Positions 1 through 6,700 of a DNA stretch of 20,836 nucleotides are shown here, one piece after another. Location: NCBI GenBank assembly GCA_964429355.1, contig CAYSCH010000140.1:1-20836 (forward strand). Reading direction: 5' to 3'. Under the pieces are notes generated by a model. The model was not told the origin of the DNA, made no database searches, and saw nothing but the letters and a program-made list of their open reading frames with translations. Position 1 is the first letter of the stretch. Every line of letters starts with the position of its first letter. Origin of the DNA: JAAYAY01 sp964429355. Lineage in GTDB: Bacteria; Planctomycetota; Planctomycetia; Pirellulales; Thermoguttaceae. A program made the translations under genes and the position numbers.

Positions 1-308
1 GTCGTACTGCCGCCGTCCAGCAGAACCGTATCACCATTTTCGATCATTTGGGCGGCACACCGGGCAATCGCACGCTTCTGTTCCCACCGAGCCGGAGCTC
101 GACTCTCGAAATGGGGAAGCCTGGGTGAGCTGCCGGCATAAAGCACGCCGCCGTGGATCCGCTTGACCGAGTCCTGCTCCTCCAATTGCTCCAAATCACG
201 CCTTATGGTCGACTCTGAAACCTGCATCTCTTCCACCAACTCTGGAAGCGATGCAAATCGTCGCTGCCGAACAAACTCCAACAGCCGGTTTCGTCGTTCT
301 TCGACCAT
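1..308 (-). CDS. DeoR-family transcriptional regulator, N-terminal part (cut by window edge)
   Basis: Only the first 102 codons are inside the window; the rest lies beyond base 1. The N-terminus begins MVEERRNRLLEF and carries a DeoR-type winged helix-turn-helix at about residues 18-42 (ASLPELVEEM then VSESTIRRDLEQLE), followed by the family's typical RIHGG at 50-54. The effector (phosphosugar-binding) domain starts around residue 76 (WEQKRAIA) and reaches LLDGGST at 96-102, which matches the LDxGTT loop of DeoR sensors. Family knowledge: such proteins usually repress a nearby sugar or nucleoside catabolic operon and are released by a phosphorylated sugar. The ATG at 306-308 was chosen because the upstream in-frame codons run into a stop after about ten codons. 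The target genes are probably to the left, outside the window. The adjacent inverted repeats at 347-359 and 485-504 are candidate operators. Confidence 0.85.
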   Translation of the reverse strand, partial: MVEERRNRLLEFVRQRRFASLPELVEEMQVSESTIRRDLEQLEEQDSVKRIHGGVLYAGSSPRLPHFESRAPARWEQKRAIARCAAQMIENGDTVLLDGGST

Positions 309-346
309 CGTGTATTGCGATCTCTTGCGCCGTTGTCACATGTTCA

Positions 347-359
347 ATACTGCAAGTAT
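347..359. promoter_or_regulatory. Inverted repeat ATACT-GCA-AGTAT, candidate operator
   Basis: Perfect 5-bp arms with a 3-base spacer lie about 40 bp upstream of the DeoR-type gene's start. They cover the candidate -10 and the expected transcription start. DeoR-family repressors commonly regulate their own promoter, so an operator here would be natural. The arms are short enough that chance cannot be excluded. Confidence 0.3.
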
Positions 360-383
360 CCTTCACGGAACGACCGATTGCAA
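355..383 (-). promoter_or_regulatory. Candidate sigma-70 promoter of the DeoR-type gene
   Basis: On the minus strand a -35 TTGCAA (378-383) is followed after 17 bases by a -10 GATACT (355-360). Each matches the consensus at four of six positions and the spacing is optimal. The start of transcription would fall near 348, giving a leader of about 40 bases before the ATG at 308. The -10 overlaps the inverted repeat ATACT-GCA-AGTAT at 347-359, so the pair looks like an autoregulated promoter. This is inference from sequence only. Confidence 0.35.
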
Positions 384-484
384 TCATTCAGTGAAAGAAT
401 TACGCCATAATGTGACAGATTTAATTCAACTCGTCGCGCTATTCCTCCATCCAACAGAGTGAAATTGCTTCAAAGTCTTATCTA

Positions 485-504
485 GCATGCACTTAAGTGC
501 ATGC
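485..504. promoter_or_regulatory. Perfect 20-bp palindrome, candidate operator
   Basis: GCATGCACTTAAGTGCATGC equals its own reverse complement over all 20 bases, with no spacer. It lies 177 bp upstream of the DeoR-type start and 266 bp upstream of the phosphodiesterase start, in the AT-richer part of the divergent region. An uninterrupted palindrome of this length is typical of a binding site for a dimeric regulator. It is too symmetric and unflanked by T-runs to be a normal intrinsic terminator. The protein that would bind it is unknown; the adjacent DeoR-type regulator is only the nearest candidate. Confidence 0.5.
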
Positions 505-770
505 GCACGCAAACTAAGCGCAGGAGTTCTACAGCCCCTTTGTTTACTATGTTGACCAATCGCCAACAAGTGCCTCCATTCACCAATCTTCCTTCGAAGT
601 ACGGCACAATCGGCAAACGCCTCTGGGCGAGGTTCGCCTCGAGAACTCTACATATCCACCATAACGAGGGGCGCCTGAGGCGACTTGCGGGACCTCACTG
701 CGCCTGAAACAATGGGCTCCTTTTGATCGCCGATTGTTGCCAACCACATGTCTCCAGGCGTGGAAACCAA

Positions 771-1259
771 ATGCTCCTCGGTTTGATCAGTGATACTCAT
801 GGCCAGCTCGAAACGACCATCGCGGCTGTGCACATCATGCGAGAGCGGGGCGTGGAGCAGGTTATTCACTGCGGAGACGTGGGCGGCCCGGTCGTCGTAG
901 GCCTGTTCCAGCCATTTGTCACCCATTTCGTGGTCGGCAATTGCGACAGCGCTCTGAAGCTCCAGATGGCCGTTGAGGCCACCGGACAGACGTTTCACGG
1001 GCAGGTCGGCCGGTTGCACCTGGAGGGCCGAAAAATCGCCTTCCTGCATGGCGACAGCCATCTGGCGTTCGAAAGCTTGCTGGGTGAGGACCGATGGGAT
1101 CTGATCGCCCACGGCCACACCCACATGCCCCAGTGCCGCACGCTCGGCCAAACACTGATTCTCAACCCGGGTGCCTTCTCTCGCTGCGAGCAACCGTCGA
1201 TCGCACTGGTTCGCCTGCCAGAGCTCGAGGTCACACCGGTAACGATTCCGTGGACGTGA
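771..1259 (+). CDS. YfcE/MJ0936-type metallophosphoesterase (phosphodiesterase)
   Basis: This is a 162-aa cytosolic calcineurin-like phosphoesterase of the small YfcE/MJ0936 class. All metal-ligand blocks are present in order: SDTH (residues 7-10), HCGD (33-36), GNCD (56-59), LHGD (92-95) and GHTH (115-118), then LNPGA (131-135). Length and motif spacing match the family, whose members hydrolyse phosphodiester model substrates with Mn2+ or Ni2+; the physiological substrate is generally unknown. The ATG at 771 was chosen because the protein then begins directly with the first beta strand (MLLGLISDTHG). An in-frame TTG at 723 would add 16 residues with no family counterpart. The purine-rich GGAAA just upstream is a weak ribosome binding site. 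The last 29 bases overlap the end of the convergent glycosyltransferase gene. Confidence 0.88.
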   Translation: MLLGLISDTHGQLETTIAAVHIMRERGVEQVIHCGDVGGPVVVGLFQPFVTHFVVGNCDSALKLQMAVEATGQTFHGQVGRLHLEGRKIAFLHGDSHLAFESLLGEDRWDLIAHGHTHMPQCRTLGQTLILNPGAFSRCEQPSIALVRLPELEVTPVTIPWT

Positions 1260-2547
1260 TGCCCTCGCCTGGGAATAGCACGCTCCCGCCCCCCGGGGCG
1301 TCGGATGCAGTGGCTGCCGACAAGACGCACGGCATGTTCCGGCAGTCCTCGAATGTCGTCCCTTCAGTGATTCCGAGAACTTGATTGTAGACTTCTGCCA
1401 CTCCGCGAGTCATCGAACACACGGAAAAACGCTGCCGCTGATCCGCCGTCGCTCGTTGGGCAATCCCCCGGAGGTCAACTGAGCCGTCCATTACCCGCTT
1501 CATCTCGATCGCGAGGCTTACCGGATCGTTTGGCCTTGCGAGCAGTCCATTCTCGCCGTGCCGTATCGCTTCCGGAGTCCCCTCCACGTTGGTTGCGATC
1601 ACTGGTCTGCCGCATGCCATGGCTTCCAGTACGACCATGGGCAAGCCCTCGCCGAACAGGCTGGGCAGAACAAAACAGTCGATCTGTGCCATTTCCTCCT
1701 CAATATTGCTGCTGAAACCAGTCCAGTCGATCGCGTTGCTGACACCGAGCTTCACGGCCAGTGCCTTGACCTGTCGTTCGTACTCCACCGTTTCAAACCG
1801 GCCGATCGCCCGCAATCTCAGCCGAAGGCCGTTGGCCAGCAGGTTGGCTGTCGACTGCAACAGAACCTCAAGACCTTTTCGCGGCCGGAAAAGTGCGGCC
1901 ATTCCGAACACCACCGGTTCGCCGGGCGAGTTTAGCCGCGAGGGCAGCTCCGCTCCACAGGGAACGCCGTTCGACACGACCGTAATCCGGTCTGGCGCAA
2001 AACCCAGTCTCAGATACCGCTGACGAAGGCTGCGTGAGACGGCAATCAGATGGTCAGCCGTTCCCAGGGTCACCCGCTCCAGGCAGGCATTCACCCAGTT
2101 ACGCAAGCGATTGGTTGTGTCGGCTGCTGCTGGGCTGTGAATGTGATAGACGAGCGGCACATGGGTCAGGGCAGCGGCGGCCAACGCCACCATCAATGCT
2201 CTGGGGGTGTGCGCATGGATCAGGTCGTAGTGCTGGTGCCGGATGAGTTGGGCCAGCAACCACACGGGGCTCAGGTCCAATCGATGGCGCATGCGACATT
2301 CCCATACGGCAGCGAGCCGGTTCTTTCGCGATTCCAGGAATTGGCCCGGCTTCACGCAGACGATTCCCACCTCGTACCCAAACCAGGGCAGAACTTCCCC
2401 AAGAAGATCCTGCACTCGCTCAGCGCCGGCGTAGTGTTCGCCGTTGATCACGTGCACAACTCGCCCCAAGATCCGATGGCTGCCGGCGCTGCGATCGCCG
2501 TGTCCCTCACCTCCGCCCGGGTTTCGTTGCCAGAAGCATTCAACCAT
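1231..2547 (-). CDS. GT4-family glycosyltransferase (GT-B fold)
   Basis: The product is 438 aa. The N-terminal acceptor half starts with GRVVHVINGEHYAGAERV (residues 28-45), including the glycine-rich GAER loop, and has DLIHAHTPRA (108-117) and VYHIHSP (133-139). The C-terminal donor half has ALFRPRKGLEVLL (218-230) and the E-x7-E signature in FGEGLPMVVLEAM (298-310), with E300 and E308 contacting the nucleotide sugar in family members. It is probably a soluble or membrane-associated retaining enzyme acting on envelope polysaccharide or glycolipid; donor and acceptor cannot be read from sequence. The ATG at 2545-2547 was chosen. A TTG start at 2640 would add 31 unconserved residues and sits on a candidate promoter's start point. 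About 40 C-terminal residues extend past the usual GT4 end and overlap the neighbouring convergent gene. Confidence 0.88.
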   Translation of the reverse strand: MVECFWQRNPGGGEGHGDRSAGSHRILGRVVHVINGEHYAGAERVQDLLGEVLPWFGYEVGIVCVKPGQFLESRKNRLAAVWECRMRHRLDLSPVWLLAQLIRHQHYDLIHAHTPRALMVALAAAALTHVPLVYHIHSPAAADTTNRLRNWVNACLERVTLGTADHLIAVSRSLRQRYLRLGFAPDRITVVSNGVPCGAELPSRLNSPGEPVVFGMAALFRPRKGLEVLLQSTANLLANGLRLRLRAIGRFETVEYERQVKALAVKLGVSNAIDWTGFSSNIEEEMAQIDCFVLPSLFGEGLPMVVLEAMACGRPVIATNVEGTPEAIRHGENGLLARPNDPVSLAIEMKRVMDGSVDLRGIAQRATADQRQRFSVCSMTRGVAEVYNQVLGITEGTTFEDCRNMPCVLSAATASDAPGGGSVLFPGEGITSTESLPV

Positions 2548-2836
2548 TGTTGTTCCAGAAGTCGGCGTTTTCCGCAAAGATGGGGGTAGCGGCTGCGGGA
2601 ATCCTTCAAAGGTCGCCCTCGAATCCGAACCGGGAGTCAACCTCCCAAGTATAGATCGCCCAGCGGGGCTACTGAGAACTTCGCATGCCCGGAGAATAGG
2701 GAATGGGCGGAAAGATGGGACCCTGATATTCCGGTCGTAGGATCCTGGCTGATTTCACACTGGACGATCTGAAGAGTCGCCCTGCAGCACACCCCGCCGG
2801 GCCGGCGTCAAGGCCGGCCCTATGCCTTCACGGTCA
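2548..2836. other. Intergenic region between rimI and the glycosyltransferase
   Basis: No gene is seen in these 289 bp. It holds the GC-rich hairpin just after rimI (2799-2820). On the minus strand there is an isolated -10-like TATACT at 2648-2653 without a recognisable -35, which would start a roughly 95-base leader for the glycosyltransferase. The spacing suggests that the two same-strand genes are not tightly coupled. Confidence 0.4.
2799..2820 (-). terminator. GC-rich hairpin just after rimI, terminator-like
   Basis: GGGCCGGC (2799-2806) and GCCGGCCC (2813-2820) form a perfect 8-bp stem with a 6-base loop, starting 16 bases after the rimI stop in the direction of transcription. All stem pairs are G-C. 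There is no T-run after it on the minus strand, so it is not a textbook intrinsic terminator. It may mark a 3' end or protect one. Confidence 0.4.
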
Positions 2837-3358
2837 TCAACCGGCAAGCCGAGCGATTCGGTTAACAGGCTGAAAGGCCTCGGATTCTTCCGACAGGTAC
2901 CGATACTGCATCAGGTAGGCATCCTCCGGAGTATCTTCGTAATAGGCTCGCAAAACGGAGATCGCCCGGAAACCGCTGTCGCGGAAAAACAACTGGGCCG
3001 CAAGATTGGTCTCTCGAACCTCCAGGAGAATCCTTGTCCGCCGCTGGGCCGAAAGCTTGCCGACGAGCTTGTGAACCATCTGCGTGCCCACACCACGCCG
3101 CCGCATCTCCGGAGCGGTGGCAAAATTCAGCACCTGGATGCGATTCTTGTTCAACTCGTAGATCATGAACCCGACGACCCGATCGTCGTGTTCGGCTACC
3201 ATTCCTATGCAGTTTCGCTGGCGGAGACAACGGATGAAATCGTCTTCCAACCAGGGGAACTCGAAGCTTGCGGCTTCGATCGCGAGAACCTCAGGCATAT
3301 CTCGCCGGATCATCCAGCGGATGTGAGTACGAACGAGCTGTTTTTGATCGGAACTCAT
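2837..3358 (-). CDS. rimI: Ribosomal protein S18 alanine N-acetyltransferase RimI (GNAT family)
   Basis: This 173-aa cytosolic GNAT enzyme would transfer acetyl from acetyl-CoA to the N-terminal alanine of ribosomal protein S18, or a similar N-terminal substrate. Typical RimI blocks are visible: IRRDMPEVLAIEAASFEFPW (residues 17-36), VGFMIYEL (62-69), the strand VLNFATAPEMRRRGVGTQMV (76-95) with the acetyl-CoA pyrophosphate loop RRRGVG (86-91), LLEVRETNLAAQLFFRDSGF (111-130) and YYEDTPEDAYLM (139-150). Length is slightly above the usual 150-165 because of a C-terminal tail. The start is supported by one of the best ribosome binding sites in the window, AAGGAGGGAGG, ending about 5 bases before the ATG. 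In planctomycetes rimI is often not next to tsaB, and here it stands between unrelated genes. Confidence 0.88.
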   Translation of the reverse strand: MSSDQKQLVRTHIRWMIRRDMPEVLAIEAASFEFPWLEDDFIRCLRQRNCIGMVAEHDDRVVGFMIYELNKNRIQVLNFATAPEMRRRGVGTQMVHKLVGKLSAQRRTRILLEVRETNLAAQLFFRDSGFRAISVLRAYYEDTPEDAYLMQYRYLSEESEAFQPVNRIARLAG

Positions 3359-3749
3359 GTCGGCCTCCCTCCTTGTCGGCCCTACACCCCGTGATGAAGT
3401 GTGCCATAAGCGCCCAGCGACCGCCCAACACGGGATCGCCGTAAATCACTGCGGCAGGAAGCTTTCCTGCTTCACAGGAACCGCAGTCTTCGGTTGCTCA
3501 GTAGGCTATCACAACGTTCCAATTCTGCCAAGACGAACTCGACGAAAGTTCGATCCGTCGGTTCGGGGCGTGGTTCGTGGGCGCGCCCGGAACCCGAGAA
3601 GATCGAGGGCTACCCTTATCCCCTATCGGGAAAACTCGCGGCAATCTGCGGAAAATCGGCCAGTTCCCGCTGCCTTCTCCCGAGACCACCCGGACGAGCA
3701 CATTTCGCAGTGCCACACTGGCAGTTTGCCCCTCGTGGTTCACCGCCGA
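3359..3749. other. Intergenic region between giant gene B and rimI
   Basis: The 391 bp contain no convincing gene. A minus-strand frame of 81 codons with a GTG at 3743 starts 7 bases after the stop of B, but it has no ribosome binding site and a low-complexity serine run. The clearest structure is the nested inverted repeat at 3448-3487. No clear rimI promoter was found. Confidence 0.45.
3448..3487. repeat. Nested inverted repeats able to form alternative hairpins
   Basis: Outer arms ACTGCGG (3448-3454) and CCGCAGT (3481-3487) are perfectly complementary. Inside them the 6-mer CAGGAA occurs at 3455-3460 and 3475-3480, with its complement TTCCTG at 3464-3469 between. The central TTCCTG can pair with either flanking copy, giving two mutually exclusive inner hairpins within one outer stem. 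The element is about 90 bp upstream of rimI and 260 bp after the end of B. No T-run follows on either strand. Confidence 0.5.
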
Positions 3750-6700
3750 TCAGGCCCGCCCCGTCGGGCTCAACCGAACGATCGCCGATCCGCTCGGGTG
3801 CGGTCGGCGCCATCCTGAACGTACGGCCGCCGAAAGGCTCACTGCCACGAGCAGCAATCCCAGAATGCTTGGCCACAGCCATAGCCACCAGCACAATCCC
3901 AGAACGACGCCATACGTGTGCGGCCAGCGATGGAGTCTTCCCGTTGTCCACGCAATCATCAACACGAGCAACGCGGCCGTCACGTACATGATCGGCGACG
4001 TTGCCACGGCAGCTTCTCGATTCGCTCGGCGAGATTCGATCCGCAATACCACAGGAGAGACTCCGTCTTTCGAAAAGTAGTGTTTCCGCATACCATGCTG
4101 ATCCGTGTGATCCCACAGGATTCCGGCGTCGACCCGCCACGTCGGCGACGTCACGATTTGTCCCCAAATGGCCGAGGCATTCAGTTGTGTGACCATCGAC
4201 TCCCGCGCTCCCTCAAGCCCCTGCATCTCGGCACGCGCGGCCGGAACGCGGGTCACCCGTTCTGCCAGCGCAACCGCATTCTCTGCTTCGCGTCGGACGG
4301 CGGTCCACTCGCCAAACCATCCACGGTACCACGATTCCTCCGTCGCGAGCGAACTTCCGGGCCGGTCCATTGCCCGGCGGATGAGCGCGGTAACATTCCG
4401 AAGCCGTATTATGGCGGCTTGTTCCCGTTTCAGGGGCTCCAACGCCCCCGCTACTTCCGACGTCCCGTCCCCGGCAACAGTCCACAGCGCCTGCAGAATC
4501 GGCAAGTCTTTCAACTCCGGGAAATCGTCAATGACTGTCCTCCCGTGATCGCTGAGCGGAAGCCGACCCGTAAACACCACTTCGAACCGCTGAGGCAGCG
4601 ACGTTTTCCCCAATGGAATCGTCCATGTTTCGTTCCCCGTTTTCTCCGGCAACTCGGGTACACCACCGCTGGAAACCGCCACCAACTGCCACGGACGAGG
4701 CACACGCAGGACACATGAATCCCGATCCCCGGCTTCCACATCCAGCAAGGCCACTCCACGACACTCGCCGCTCCGGTCCCAACCCAGGCGAATATCGGCA
4801 AAGCAGACTTGAGCCGGATCGGGGTTCGGACGGACCGTTGCCAGATAATCGTCCTGCTGGACCCGGTAGGCCTCCCACGCAATTCCGGGAGCCTTCGCGA
4901 CGAATCGCGTCGGCACGTTGGTTGGTGCCAGACCCAGACGATCCCACTGTATGACCGGGATGGGACCGACTGGCAGCACAACCAACCGTACCGTCTCTTC
5001 GGAGTACTCAACATTCTTCAACCGAACTTGCGGCACGGAAATACTCCTCCCCGCAATCGGCACGAGGGGCCCGGAAACGGAAAACTCCAGTTGACTGCGA
5101 ATTGGCGGCTTCAGGACCAGTTCCCGCCGCGCCGGATCGACCGACTCGCTAGTCAAGCCCGGACTCACCACGTAAGGACCCGGCCAGACCTCGGAGGTTT
5201 CCATGCAAATGCGATCTACAATCCCGCTCAACACGTCCAATCGGCAATCAACGTCGGCTGTCCAGCCATCCGCCCCCTTTCGCAACGAAATAACCTGTTC
5301 GCGAACGACCACCTTGGGGCGATTGGCCTCGACGCGAGCCGTCGCGCTGACCGGCCCTTCTCCGCTCACTCCCCATCGAGTGACAATCCTGCCCTGCCGC
5401 TCGTCCGCGACAATATCGCCGGGAGGCCCAAACTCCTTCATCCCTTCCACGCTTTCCAGGGTCACCAGCGCTTCATGTTGCCGATAGATATCGATCGTCC
5501 CCGGCTCGTTGGTCGCGTCTCGAAGCACTATGCTTCGGAGCGTTTCGGACCGTTCCCCCTTGGCATGTATATGTCCACGTAGCTCGATGGTATGCCGCCC
5601 GCTCACAGGGACACCGAAAAACAACACCACCTGCTCGCTGTCGGGACGTGTCCAGCGGACCGTCAGCGGTGCCTCGCCGGCGGCCGTGATTACATCGTCC
5701 ATCACGAGATCGGCCGGCACCGACAGGCGATGCTGAAAGAGGTAACCATCCGTCGTGTCGACGGTCGCCCGGTACCGGAACTGCGTCGCATTCAAGCCGT
5801 ATCCAACCGACATTTGCCACGTCGCCGTGCTGCGAGGTGGTTTCGGCCGGGTGGTCAACTCGAAAGACGCATCGTCGCTGTCAAGCCGAACGGCGACCGT
5901 GGGCGGATCCACGTCTCCCATCCATGAGGCAACGAATTCGTCGGTGCCGATTGCCCCGACCTGCCCCAAAGACGCATGTTCGTATTGCAGCGTCGGCCCA
6001 ACCGTCGCAGCAACCCACCGTCGCGAGACCTCAAATCCGCTAGTCCGCAATGTGGGTAAACGCAAACTTCCTACGCCGGACGCGTCGCGCACAACGAACT
6101 GGCCGCGTACGATCACCTTCGAGCTTGCGACCTCCGTCAGCGACAGTCTCTGCCGCACGAGCGGGCGTCCCTTGAAATTCGGCGATTGCATCTGGCCAGC
6201 ATCGTCCAGACTCTCCACATGGTCCAATCGTGCTCCCTCGATCTCATAGCCGCGCAAGACCAGGCGAGGATCATGCAACACCTCGAGTTCGTCCCGAAAA
6301 TCCCTGCCGCGGTCGAAGTGAAATTGCGCGTCGACAAGTGCCCCGCCCAGCGTCACATTAAGCCAGATCAACTCACTGACCCGCGTTGCATTCGCCCGGC
6401 CGGTTGGCTGCCACTTGACCTCGAGCCGATCGACCGGCCCCAGGTCCGCTTCAAGATTCAAGGGTCCGTGGACGAGGCGCCCCGTCGCCGTTGGGACTTC
6501 GATGCGAGGTGCATCTGCAGGTATCGCCAGCTTGAGGCGCGATGTTGCTAAGGGGGGGATGCTCAGTTGAAATCCGCCCTCTCCGATGCCCCACCCTGGA
6601 ATCGGCTGCAGTTGCAGTTTCAGTTCGCACCGCTCGACCGGATCGGCCGAAAATGCGAACTCTCCATCGCCCCACGTGTAGTCGTTGATTCTTCGACCGT

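Larger units (their letters stand above)
309..770. other. Divergent intergenic region, 462 bp, no gene seen
   Basis: This gap separates the DeoR-type regulator (-) from the phosphodiesterase (+). The short frames inside it have no ribosome binding site and no protein-like composition. It holds a candidate deoR promoter with an inverted repeat over its -10, and a perfect 20-bp palindrome at 485-504. The stretch around 360-490 is distinctly more AT-rich than the flanking genes, as expected of a regulatory region. I could not find a convincing sigma-70 promoter for the + strand gene; TTGACC at about 550 has no good -10 partner. Confidence 0.6.

Noticed and set aside
648..1193. Minus-strand open frame of 181 codons opposite the phosphodiesterase
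   Set aside because: The + strand carries every metallophosphoesterase motif in order, so the minus-strand frame is a shadow.
2548..2640. Upstream TTG start for the glycosyltransferase
   Set aside because: The extra 31 residues are not protein-like for GT4 enzymes, and a -10-like TATACT at 2648-2653 would place transcription start at or after this codon.
3540..3565. tRNA T-arm-like GTTCGATCC
   Set aside because: The flanking five bases on each side do not pair and no acceptor, D or anticodon arm can be found around it.
3498..3743. Small minus-strand gene directly after giant gene B (GTG start, 81 codons)
   Set aside because: Position would suit a coupled gene, but there is no ribosome binding site, a run of five serines and no recognisable fold or motif.
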